64,000 nucleotides of DNA from Chloroflexota bacterium (GTDB taxonomy: Bacteria; Chloroflexota; Anaerolineae; J102), in NCBI GenBank assembly GCA_029782215.1, contig JAKOVD010000098.1, positions 1 through 64,000 on the forward strand. The letters are read 5' to 3'. Every line of letters begins with the position of its first letter. The first letter of the stretch is position 1. The position numbers were made by a program, and so were the translations under genes. Below the pieces are notes generated by a model. It was given only the letters and a program-made list of their open reading frames with translations, searched no databases and was not told the DNA's origin. Below, piece after piece: positions 54,601 to 61,198 of this stretch.

Positions 54601-57189
54601 CAGCCCCTGAAGGTTGGTGAGGGCGGAAAGGTCCGGAATCGTCCCGCTCAACTGGTTGGAGTGCAGATCGAGAACCTGCAATCGAGTCAAGGCGAAGAGG
54701 TCAGGCAGCGTCCCAACGAGATTATTTACCTCGCGGTGTATCATCGTCACATGGCGCGACGTTCCGGTGCTGCAGGAAACGCCTGTCCATGAGCAGGGGT
54801 GTTGATCTCTGTTCCAACCGTTTCCTGGGCTGTCGGACCAGCCCGGGCCACCGGTGCTGTTGTACAGGGCCACCAGGGCTGCGCATTCACTCTTCGGGAT
54901 CTCAGTTTGCGTCGCGCAATTGGTGGAAACTGGTGAGCCTGCAGTGGCGAAGGCTTCGGCGCTGTAGGCGCTCGTGAGGTCGTTCTGCTGGCCGTCGTGC
55001 CTGGGCGTGAAGGTGCGGACGACACAGTGGTAGGTGGCGTTAGCTGTGAGACCGGTGAGGGTAAAGGTGGAAGAGCCCTTGCCGCCGGTGCTGATGGTCG
55101 TGCCCCGCGCGCTGTAGGGACCGCCGGCCTTGCTTCCGCAGAGGACTTCATAGTAGCCGTCGCCCCCGTCGTAGGGGATCGGGGTCCAGTCAAGCTCGAG
55201 GCCGTTATCGGGCACGGCATAGATCCTGACATCGTTGGGGGGCACAGTCTGAGTCTGACGCCAGTCCCAGAGGGTGTCGGGCAGGCAGGCCGGATCATCG
55301 CCCGACAGCATGTTGTAGCTCAGGTCCGCGCGAACCTTGACATTGCAGAGCCCCGGCGGCAGGACGCCTGTAAGCCGATTCGCATCGAGGAAGAGGTAAC
55401 GCAGCTCCGAAAGGGCGGAGACGTCGGGGATCGCGCCGGTGAAGCGGTTGCCGCTCAGGTCCACCGTCTGCAGCCTGGTGAGAGCGGAGAGTGCGGGAAG
55501 AGGTCCATCCAGTTGGTTGCCGCCGAGGCGAAGGTAGACCAGGTTCGCGAGCGGGGCCAGGTTCGGGACCGTCCCGCCCAACTGGTTACCGGATAGGTCC
55601 AGCGACTGCAGGCTTGTGAGAGCGGCGAAGTTGGGGAAGGCGCCGCTCAATCGGTTATGCTGCAGGTTAAGAAGCGTCAGCCGAGTCAACGAGGACAGGT
55701 TGGGGAGCGACCCGCTCAACTGATTGCCCGACAGATCCAGGACCTCCAGGTTGGCCAGGCTCGACAGATCAGGCAGCGTTCCCGCCAGGTGGTTCGACCA
55801 GCGGTTGATTTGCGTCACGCGGTGTGGCATGGCCGCACTGCACGTGACGCCGGACCACGAGCATGGATTCTGGTTCCGGTTCCAGCCGCTGCCGGGGCTG
55901 TCATACCAGTTCGGGCCGCCGGTGTTGTTGTAGAGCGCCACCAACGCCTCACACTCACTCCGCGGGATGTCTGTTTGCGCGGCGCAGTTGGTGGTGACCG
56001 CCGGGCCCGTCGTGGCGGCAACCTCGACGCTGAAGGCGCTCGTGAGGTCGTTCTGCTGGAAGGCATCCCAGCTGCCGCTATAGTGGGCGGGCGTAAAGGT
56101 GCGGGCGACGCAGTAGTAGCGGGCGCCGGGGGTGAGGCCGGTCACGGTCAACGAAGAAGCGTTCTTGCCGCCGCTGCCTGCCGTCTTGCCCAGCGAGGTG
56201 TAGGGGCCGCCGGACTTGGCGCCGCAGAGGACCTCATAGTAGCCGCCGTCCCACGCATAGCGAATGGGAGTCCACGAGAGGTGGATGCTGCCTGATCCCA
56301 TCGCATACGCGGCAAGGTCTGTCGGCGGCACAGTCTGCGAGGAGGCCCATCCGGGGGAGGTGTCGGGAAAACAACCCGGGTAGTCGCCGGAGAGCATGTT
56401 GTAGTTGAGATTCACCTCTCCCCACAAGACGTTGCATAGCCCCGCCGGCAGAGTACCGGTCAACTGGTTCTCGCTAAGGTAGAGATAGTGATAATAGTCC
56501 AGCCCAGTGAGGCCAGAGAGGTCGGGGATTGTGCCGGTGAACCGGTTTTGTCTCAAATCGGCATGGAACAGTCCGGTGAGGGCGGCAAGATTGGGGAGGG
56601 ATCCGCTCAACTGGTTGTGGTTGAGCGCCAGATAACTTAGGTCCCTGAGGTTAGCCAGGCTGGGGACGGTCCCACTAAGCTCGTTGGACGACAGGTCGAG
56701 CTGCTGGAGTCTGGTCAGGGTGGATAGCCAGGTGATGGTCCCGCTCAGTTGGTTGTTGGATAGGTAGAGCGTCTGCAACTGGGTGAGTGCGGAGAGGTTG
56801 GGGATGCTCCCGCTCAGTTGGTTGTTGGGCAGGTAGAGCGTCTGCAACTGGGTGAGTGCGGATAGGTCAGGGAGAGGCCCTACCAGGTTGTCACTCCACA
56901 GCCAGATCGATGTCACATGGCGCGGACTTGCGCTGCTGCACGAGACGCCCCACCAAGTGCAGGGCGTCTGCGTGCGGTTCCAGCGATTGTCGGGGCTATC
57001 GCTCCAGGTTGGGCCGCCGGTGCTGGTGTAGAAAGCGACCAGGGTGTCGCACTCAGCCTTCGGTAGCTGGGTTTGGGTGGCGCAGTTGGTGACCTCGGGC
57101 GCGGCTAGGGCGGCAGGCAGCCCGGCGACCAGCAGCAGACCCACGGTCGCCAGGACCAGGCCAACAATGGAGAGAAGGTGATTGTTCAT
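48628..57189 (-). CDS. giant secreted LRR/FN3 modular protein, 2853 residues
   Basis: The start is ATG at 57189 followed by a signal peptide (LSIVGLVLATVGLLLVAGLPAALAA), with GAGGTGG upstream; an in-frame ATG at 57321 gives a poor N-terminus. Seven modules each start with a plant-type LRR N-cap (ECDTLVALYNSTGGPSWSD then CxWxGVxCS) and continue with plant-specific-type LRRs (LxxLDLSxNQLSGxIP), a cap ending LPPGLCN, and an FN3-like domain (WTPIPYxxDGGYYEVLCG to YCVVRTFTPAH). Caps lie near 57040, 55930, 54870, 53560, 52560, 51620 and 50670. The third module has extra LRRs, five of them nearly identical (54360-54640). Then two copies of a jelly-roll-like domain of about 150 residues (CWSQDLDGAALAGKAVRF; CWIQELAGAPLQGKTVRF), an acidic Pro-rich stretch and the tail NQVWLPSLRR. 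Likely a cell-surface binding or adhesion protein; ligand unknown. Confidence 0.9.
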   Translation of the reverse strand: MNNHLLSIVGLVLATVGLLLVAGLPAALAAPEVTNCATQTQLPKAECDTLVAFYTSTGGPTWSDSPDNRWNRTQTPCTWWGVSCSSASPRHVTSIWLWSDNLVGPLPDLSALTQLQTLYLPNNQLSGSIPNLSALTQLQTLYLSNNQLSGTITWLSTLTRLQQLDLSSNELSGTVPSLANLRDLSYLALNHNQLSGSLPNLAALTGLFHADLRQNRFTGTIPDLSGLTGLDYYHYLYLSENQLTGTLPAGLCNVLWGEVNLNYNMLSGDYPGCFPDTSPGWASSQTVPPTDLAAYAMGSGSIHLSWTPIRYAWDGGYYEVLCGAKSGGPYTSLGKTAGSGGKNASSLTVTGLTPGARYYCVARTFTPAHYSGSWDAFQQNDLTSAFSVEVAATTGPAVTTNCAAQTDIPRSECEALVALYNNTGGPNWYDSPGSGWNRNQNPCSWSGVTCSAAMPHRVTQINRWSNHLAGTLPDLSSLANLEVLDLSGNQLSGSLPNLSSLTRLTLLNLQHNRLSGAFPNFAALTSLQSLDLSGNQLGGTVPNLAPLANLVYLRLGGNQLDGPLPALSALTRLQTVDLSGNRFTGAIPDVSALSELRYLFLDANRLTGVLPPGLCNVKVRADLSYNMLSGDDPACLPDTLWDWRQTQTVPPNDVRIYAVPDNGLELDWTPIPYDGGDGYYEVLCGSKAGGPYSARGTTISTGGKGSSTFTLTGLTANATYHCVVRTFTPRHDGQQNDLTSAYSAEAFATAGSPVSTNCATQTEIPKSECAALVALYNSTGGPGWSDSPGNGWNRDQHPCSWTGVSCSTGTSRHVTMIHREVNNLVGTLPDLFALTRLQVLDLHSNQLSGTIPDLSALTNLQGLDLSSNQLSGTILSLSGLANLQGVDLSSNQLSGTIPSLSGLANLQWLNLSYNQLSGTIPSLSGLASLQGLALTYNQLSGTIPSLSRLTNLQTLALGNNRLSGVVPDLSPLTKLIYLRLGGNQLSGSLPNLSVLTKVQQVDLSRNRFGGPIPDLSALIELQYLFLSENQLSGPLPPSLCQFTGGVNLDYNMLSAEKPDCLGDYEWISTQTLPPTGLAIQAVSATSILLSWTPIPYYWDGGYYEVLCGDKRGGPYTSRGTTENTGGPYATGGKFATGFTVNDLTPGAQVYCVARTFTPAHYGGDYDIFQQNDLTSAFSVEVSVRIPPPASTICATQTQIPKAECDTLVALYNSTGGPSWSDSPGNGWNRTQTPCAWTGIECSSGSPRHVTAIDRQGMNLIGTLPDLSALVGLRVLDLDYNVVLSGSLPKLPDSSSLERVELTSVQLTGTVPDLSRFTKLRVLSLGGHLSGPLPNLSALTRLEHVNLSCARFSGQIPDLSKLSQLQELFLNGNQLSGPLPPGLCNAKGRVDLNYNMFTGDYPDCFPDTGNWRDTQTVPPTNVIAYGLSATGFQLGWTPIRYTGDLGYYEVLCSDKHGGPYTSMGTTEANGGKNASGLAVSGLATGARRYCVVRTVTPGYLWDNCLQNDRTSIFSAEVVAVAGPPVPTNCATQTQIPRAECETLVALFNNTGGPNWSDNPGNRWNLDQNPCSWAGVTCSAGTPGHVTKIERRSDNLVGTLPDLSALVQLEVLDLSWNQLGGNLPSLSALTGLKSLNLSSNHLTGPIPNLTALTKLEGVDLSINRFSGAVPDLPALAHPGGFYAGYNQLAGLFPQEVCKSSTWYFDLGYNMLSGDVPPCRPWGEETQTVPPRDVSANALSPASVQLAWTPILYRGDWGYYEVLCGAKHGGPYTSRGTTEASGGKDAASFTLNGLTAGAQVYCVVRTFTAAHGSPEYGDYQQNDLTSAYSAEVAFAAGPTTPTNCKSQTQIPQAECETLLALYNSTGGPSWSDSPGNGWNQNQAPCFWAGVACSADSPRRVIDITRLGDHLVGTLPDLSALTALQGLDLSANHLSGPIPNLTALASLESLSLGNNHLSGVIPNLYGLGKLNKIDLSGNEISGAIPNLSALPLGGLYLDSNRLSGPIPTWMCTIGPWAVWVDYNMLTGASPDCGWEDDENPDWAATQTVPPAGLAATALSDTRFQLTWTPIPYTVDGGHYEVLCGTKPGGPYTSVGTTAAGDGKSASSFVVTSLPHGAQVYCVVRTFTPAHFQDSVNQQNNLMSENSEEVAVTVAAPAPTNCAAQAQVPKAECEALLALYNGTGGPTWSDSPANGWNRSQAPCAWTGVTCSTGTARHITAIDRQEKHLAGPLPDLSALIGLRVLNLDLNDLSGGVPRLPASGALEEIYLSRNHLTGTVPDLTGYPNLKVLSLGGSQLTGPLPKLSMLAKLVHVDLSRARFTGTIPDLSVLTQLQELFLNENQLAGPLPPGLCNAKGRVDLNYNMLSGDYPACFPDTDPGWAHSQTVPPTDITASALSATSFQLAWTPIPYTGDGGYYEVLCGSMPGGPYASQGTTAASGGKSAASFTVTGVAPGVQEYCVVRTFTPAHLDQPVAGISQQNDLASVFSAEVVAPAFYNGGENRLGVDGWRFDTRSPGVTGAMSAGVLRVDVPGGSASGPASACWSQDLDGAALAGKAVRFEAEMHKSDVMNAASPPFTNPYIALNVRRSDGSWVYNYGGILHARAQPNGPWISEARDIVLPIDMTTLRAAFCVWNASAGTAEARYPLLRLITAPPVSPPPTTNLLTLEWTWAPATEGISGGRTGGAMSIGVTAAPAQGCWIQELAGAPLQGKTVRFQGAMSKSDTLDTAKGFVNPYISLQVRQTDGHWLYNYGGILNSRAVPGGPFVTESGRIALPADMQMLRAAFCVWQATPGTANGKDITLQVTAAAQEEAPPAASTWDEAGPDTPSLLPDDSITEPEGPAPQPEDANQVWLPSLRR

Positions 57190-57352
57190 GGTTCCACCTC
57201 GCCGTGGAAACAGGGTCCCTGGTTGGCCCCGCCGGACGCAAGCATGGGACCCACTCTCTCGAGTGGACGAGCCTGCGCGTGCCCCATTCTCGCCCCGTGG
57301 ACACAGCCGGACCGTTGGCATCAGCCCCCCCAGAATCCAAGTCTATGTAAGA

Positions 57353-57381
57353 ATTATACCAATGACGCCGCGCTATGTCAA
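57353..57381 (-). promoter_or_regulatory. perfect consensus sigma-70 promoter of the giant LRR gene
   Basis: On the minus strand, TTGACA (57376-57381) and TATAAT (57353-57358) are separated by exactly 17 bp. Transcription would start near 57346, giving a 5' leader of about 157 bases. This is the only fully consensus promoter noticed in the window. Confidence 0.8.
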
Positions 57382-57432
57382 TGGGGTATTGTGCCCTGCT
57401 TCGATCTCCGGAGGGCGGTTTAGTTTGCCCAA

Positions 57433-57521
57433 GACCTCCGGGATGCGGTTGCACACGTTGTGGCAAGGAAACACCTGTGTGCCGCCTCCTGGAGGTCGAT
57501 CAGGGCCGCCTCCCGGAGGTC
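57433..57521. repeat. GACCTCC...GGAGGTC inverted repeat with a duplicated arm
   Basis: GACCTCCGGGATGCGG (57433-57448) pairs, with one mismatch, with CCGCCTCCCGGAGGTC (57506-57521). A third, similar right arm, CCGCCTCCTGGAGGTC, lies at 57482-57497. The structure occupies the divergent interval between the LRR giant and trmFO and could fold as two alternative hairpins. Confidence 0.6.
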
Positions 57522-57534
57522 TGGGACACAGGCG

Positions 57535-57563
57535 TTGACAGCCGGCCCTGTTCGCGGCAGAAT
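57535..57563 (+). promoter_or_regulatory. trmFO promoter, predicted (near-)leaderless
   Basis: TTGACA (57535-57540), 17-bp spacer, CAGAAT (57558-57563). Only eight bases separate the -10 box from the ATG at 57572, and no ribosome-binding site is visible, so the mRNA probably starts at or next to the start codon. Confidence 0.5.
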
Positions 57564-57571
57564 GCAGGCCC

Positions 57572-58906
57572 ATGTCCGCAACTCCTCCCACCGTGACCGT
57601 CATCGGCGCCGGTCTGGCCGGCTCGGAGGCCGCCTGGCAGCTCGCCCAGCGCGGCATTCCCGTGCGGCTCTACGAGATGCGCCCGCAGCGCAGCACCGAG
57701 GCTCACCAGACCGGGGGCTTCGCCGAGCTGGTCTGCTCGAACTCCTTCGGCGCCCTGGCCGCCGACAAGGCCCTGGGCCTGCTCAAGGCAGAACTGCGCC
57801 GGCTGGGTTCGCTGATCATTGCCTGCGCCGACCGCAATGCCCTGCCCGCCGGGGGCGCCCTGGCCGTGGCCCGCGACCACTTTAGCGCCGAGGTGACGGC
57901 AGCGGTGAGCAGCCATCCCCTCATCACCGTGGTCCGGGAGGAGGTGACCGCCATTCCCGGCGGCCCCACGTTGGTCGCCAGCGGTCCTCTGACCTCAGCG
58001 GCGCTGGGCGAGGCCATCGGCGCCCTGGCCGGGCAGCGCTACCTCTACTTCTATGACGCCCTGGCGCCGATCGTGACCCTGGAGTCGGTCGCCATGCCCC
58101 CCGCCTGGCGCCAGTCCCGCTATGACCGGGATTCCGGCGCCAGCGAAGGGGACTACATCAACTGCCCGCTGGACAGGGCCCAGTACGAGACCTTTGTCGC
58201 GGCGGTGCGGGAGGCGGAGCGCATTGAGCTGCGCCACTTTGAGCAGGAGGACGAGCGCTTCTTCGAAGGCTGCCTGCCGATCGAGGTGCTGGCGGCGCGT
58301 GACACCCTGGCGCTGGCCTACGGGCCGATGCGGCCGGTGGGGCTGCGCGACCCGGCGACGGGACGGCGGCCCTATGCCGTGGTGCAGCTCCGCCAGGACA
58401 ACCTGGCGGGCACCCTCTTCAACATCGTCGGCTTCCAGACCAACATCAAGTGGCCGGACCAGCGCCGCATCCTGCGCCTGATCCCCGGCCTGGAGCAGGC
58501 GGAGTTCGTGCGCCTGGGGCAGATGCACCGCAACACCTTCCTGAACAGCCCCACCCTGCTGCGCCCCACGCTGCAGTGGCGCGACCGCGAAGACCTGCTC
58601 TTTGCCGGGCAGATCATCGGCACCGAGGGCTATGTCGGCTCCACGGCCGGCGGGCTGCTGGCGGGCATCAACCTGGCCCGCCTGGTGGCCGGGCTGCCGC
58701 CGCGGGCGCTACCGGTAGAGACCATGATGGGCGCCCTCTTCCACTACGCCACCCACGCCGACCCGAAGGACTTCCAGCCGATGAAGGCCAACCTGGGCCT
58801 GCTGCCGGAGCTAGACCCGCCCGTGCGCGACAAGCAGAAGCGCAACCAGGCCCATGCGGCGCGGGCGCTGGCGGCGTTGGAGGCGTGGATAGCGGAGAAG
58901 AACTGA
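57572..58906 (+). CDS. trmFO: methylenetetrahydrofolate-tRNA-(uracil-5-)-methyltransferase TrmFO
   Basis: 444 residues, the family length. It makes m5U54 in tRNA using methylene-THF and FADH2. The FAD motif [19 protein letters not shown] is at residues 10-28. [20 protein letters not shown] (Cys near 54) and [11 protein letters not shown] (Cys near 226) hold the two catalytic cysteines. [50 protein letters not shown] and [21 protein letters not shown] are further signatures. It is transcribed away from the giant LRR gene from its own promoter. Confidence 0.97.
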   Translation: MSATPPTVTVIGAGLAGSEAAWQLAQRGIPVRLYEMRPQRSTEAHQTGGFAELVCSNSFGALAADKALGLLKAELRRLGSLIIACADRNALPAGGALAVARDHFSAEVTAAVSSHPLITVVREEVTAIPGGPTLVASGPLTSAALGEAIGALAGQRYLYFYDALAPIVTLESVAMPPAWRQSRYDRDSGASEGDYINCPLDRAQYETFVAAVREAERIELRHFEQEDERFFEGCLPIEVLAARDTLALAYGPMRPVGLRDPATGRRPYAVVQLRQDNLAGTLFNIVGFQTNIKWPDQRRILRLIPGLEQAEFVRLGQMHRNTFLNSPTLLRPTLQWRDREDLLFAGQIIGTEGYVGSTAGGLLAGINLARLVAGLPPRALPVETMMGALFHYATHADPKDFQPMKANLGLLPELDPPVRDKQKRNQAHAARALAALEAWIAEKN

Positions 58907-58993
58907 GGACGTAAGGCGGAGGCCTGAGAACGGAGGACGGGGGACAGGCCAGACCAGGAGACCAGGGACCGGTAAACCTGGTATACTTTTTTC

Positions 58994-59056
58994 CTGCCAC
59001 CTGCCACCTGCCACCTGCCACCTGCCACCTGCCACCTGCCACCTGCCACCTGCCAC
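58994..59056. repeat. nine perfect tandem copies of the heptamer CTGCCAC
   Basis: 63 bp of exact 7-bp units end 34 bases before the ATG of the FAD oxidoreductase at 59091, within its presumed 5' untranslated region. Related units on the other strand (GTAGCAG, GTGGCAG) occur near 60931-60955. Copy number could change by slippage. Confidence 0.95.
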
Positions 59057-59090
59057 CCGGTCTTCTTCTCCCCACTCCGAGGAGCACGTC

Positions 59091-60248
59091 ATGTCACTTA
59101 CAGCGGACGTCGTCATCATAGGCGCTGGTACTATCGGCAGCAGCACGGCCTACCACCTGGCCCGGCAGGGCGCTGGACGAGTGGTGGTTGTGGAAATGGG
59201 GCGCGCCGGCAGCGGCACCTCGAGCAAATCGGCCTCCATGCTCAGCCTGCAGTTCGGCCATGACGAGCTGATGGTGCGCATGGCCCAGCGGGCCTATGCC
59301 CGCTATATGCAGTTCGAGGAAGAGTTCGGCGTCCCCATCGACTTCAGGCGCACCGGCCTGATGGTTCTGGCGACGGAGGCGAGCGCCGCCCACCTGCGTC
59401 GCAACGCCGGTCTGATGCAGACCCTGGGAATCCCCACTGAGCTGCTTTCGCCGGAGGAAGTCAAGTACCGGTATCCGGCGATCCACACCGAGGATCTGGA
59501 GCTCGGCACCTTCGGCCCGGACGACGGCGTGCTGGATGCCCACATGGTGGTGAGCGGCTATGTGAGCAAGGCCCGCGAACTGGGCGCCCAGGTGTTGGAA
59601 GATGTGCGCGCCACCGGTATCCGCATGGACGGCGGCAGGGTGGCCGGCGTGGAAACGACTGCCGGTTACATCGAGGCTCCCCTGGTGGTCAACGCCGGCG
59701 GCCCGTGGGCGATCGAGATCGGGCGCTGGGTGGGCCTGGATCTACCTATCCTGAACTCGGCTCGCAGCATTGTCGTCACCCAGCCCTTCCCCGACATTCC
59801 CTCAGATTGGCCCTTTGTCGAGGACGTGACGGTCGAATGGTACTGCCGGCCGGAAGGACCCGGTATCCTGATGGGCATGGGCGCAGCGCCCACCGACCAG
59901 ACCGAGATTCCCTTCCGCCGCGAGGCCATGGACGATATGTTCGCCGCCGCCATCCACCGGATCCCCGTGCTGGCGAAGGCCGGCATCTTGACAGGCTGGA
60001 CGGGCGTGCGGCCGATGACGCTGGACGACCGCCCGATCCTGGGGCCGGTGGATGGGGTGCAGGGCCTGCTCCTGAACTGCGGCTGGGGCGGCGCCGGCGT
60101 GATGCTCTCGCCCGTGGCAGGCGATCTCCTGGCCCGCTATGTCATGACAGGCGAGGCGGCTGCGCTTGAACCCTTCCGCCTGGGCCGCTTCGCCGGCGTG
60201 CGCACCTCGGACATCCACGACCTGCGCATCCTGGCAAGGACAGGCTGA
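59091..60248 (+). CDS. FAD-dependent oxidoreductase (DAO/sarcosine-oxidase-beta-like), copy 2
   Basis: 385 residues. VVIIGAGTIGSSTAYHLARQGAGRVVVVEMGRAGSG is the FAD-binding motif. The substrate half has VEWYCRPEGPGILMGMGAAPTDQ, and the C-terminus TGWTGVRPMTLDDRPILGPVDGVQGLLLNCGWGGAGVMLSP is the DAO closing motif. It should oxidise an amine or amino acid and pass electrons to oxygen or a carrier. It is a paralogue of 37346-38503. Eighteen bases upstream lies TCCGAGGAGCACGTC with GAGGAG as ribosome site. Its upstream leader contains the heptamer repeat. Substrate unknown. Confidence 0.87.
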   Translation: MSLTADVVIIGAGTIGSSTAYHLARQGAGRVVVVEMGRAGSGTSSKSASMLSLQFGHDELMVRMAQRAYARYMQFEEEFGVPIDFRRTGLMVLATEASAAHLRRNAGLMQTLGIPTELLSPEEVKYRYPAIHTEDLELGTFGPDDGVLDAHMVVSGYVSKARELGAQVLEDVRATGIRMDGGRVAGVETTAGYIEAPLVVNAGGPWAIEIGRWVGLDLPILNSARSIVVTQPFPDIPSDWPFVEDVTVEWYCRPEGPGILMGMGAAPTDQTEIPFRREAMDDMFAAAIHRIPVLAKAGILTGWTGVRPMTLDDRPILGPVDGVQGLLLNCGWGGAGVMLSPVAGDLLARYVMTGEAAALEPFRLGRFAGVRTSDIHDLRILARTG

Positions 60249-60255
60249 TTCCGTC

Positions 60256-60932
60256 GTGAGCGCCTGGGAGGATCTGAGCGCGGAGGTGACGGCCTGCCGC
60301 CTTTGTCCCCGGCTGGTGACCTGGCGCGAGCAAGTTGCCCGCGACAAGAAGCGGGCCTACCGCGCGGAAGCGTACTGGGGGCGGCCGGTGCCGGGCCTGG
60401 GATCGCGTGAGGCGCGCCTGCTGATCGTGGGGCTGGCGCCTGCTGCGCACGGGGCCAACCGCACGGGCCGGATGTTCACGGGCGATCGTTCCGGCAACTT
60501 CCTGTTCGCCGCCCTGCACCGGGCCGGGTTTGCCAGCCAGCCCCATTCCGGGCGCCCCGACGATGGTCTGGAGATGAACGACTGCTGCATCACCAATGTC
60601 GTCCGCTGCGCGCCGCCTGGCAACCGGCCGAGCCCGGCGGAGCTGGCGCAGTGCCGAGCCTACCTGGCCCGCGAGCTGGCGCTCATGCCCGACGTCCGGG
60701 TGGTGCTGGCCCTGGGGCAGTATGCCTGGGATGGCTACCTGGGCCTGCTGCGCGAGCAGGGTCTGGCGGTTCCGGGGTGCGCTTCGGCCACGGCGCCTGG
60801 CATTCCTTCCCGGCGCCGCTGCCGGCGCTCGTGGCCTCCTACCATCCCAGCCGCCAGAACACGCAGACCGGCCGGTTGACGCCGGCCATGATGGACGACG
60901 TAATGGAGAGGGTGAAGGGGATGATGGAGTAG
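60256..60932 (+). pseudogene. family-5 (UdgB-like) uracil-DNA glycosylase with a frameshift
   Basis: GTG start at 60256 in frame with LSAEVTACRLCPRLV (first two Fe-S cysteines), VGLAPAAHGANRTGRMF followed by TGDRSGN (motif A), and NVVRCAPPGNRPSPAELAQC (other two cysteines). The frame continues to GLAVPG, then turns to low-quality sequence and stops at 60879. In the next frame the real continuation is VRFGHGAWHSFPAPLPALVASYHPSRQNTQTGRLTP (HPSxxN motif B) ending at 60932. Adding one G to the GGGG run at 60774-60777 joins them exactly. It is either a genuine frameshift or a homopolymer sequencing/assembly error; the rest of the gene looks intact, which favours error. Role: uracil and other deaminated bases removed from DNA. 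Confidence 0.85.
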
Positions 60933-61100
60933 CAGGTAGCAGGTAGCTGGTGGCAGGCAGCATGTGGCCGGTAGGGGCGGTCCCCCCGTGGCCGCCCGCT
61001 CCGAGCAGCGACCGTGAGGGAGGTGGGCGCGCCCGATACCGTTCCCTGACGGTTGTGGCTCGGAAGTGGTCGTGGCTCGGATGCGGTGGTGGCTTGGTGA
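60933..61100. repeat. cluster of intergenic repeats before the lipoprotein gene
   Basis: The interval holds GTAGCAG and GTGGCAG heptamer-like units (60931-60955), a GTAGGGGCGGTCCCC element (near 60971) with an opposing GGCCGCCC, CGACCGTGAGGGAGG (61009-61023) and the dispersed CTGACGGTTGTGGCTCGGA (61046-61064). At least three repeat families are packed together, with no gene. The remaining sequence to 61198 shows nothing beyond a promoter candidate. Confidence 0.6.
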
Positions 61101-61138
61101 CGGACTGCAGCGGCGCGATTCGTGTTGGCGCGGGAGTG

Positions 61139-61147
61139 TGTGATAAT
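61139..61147 (+). promoter_or_regulatory. extended -10 promoter candidate for the lipoprotein gene
   Basis: TGTGATAAT (TG-n-GATAAT, with GATAAT at 61142-61147) lies 52 bases before the ATG at 61199. No good -35 element is seen. Confidence 0.3.
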
Positions 61148-61198
61148 GGGCTGCAGGTACTGCAGGATGTGGATTTGTCGTTTCAGAGGCAGCGTGTG

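Noticed and set aside
58994-59056. Heptamer array as a CRISPR or an origin iteron cluster
   Set aside because: Units are directly abutting without spacers. There is no dnaA, DnaA box or AT-rich unwinding element near.
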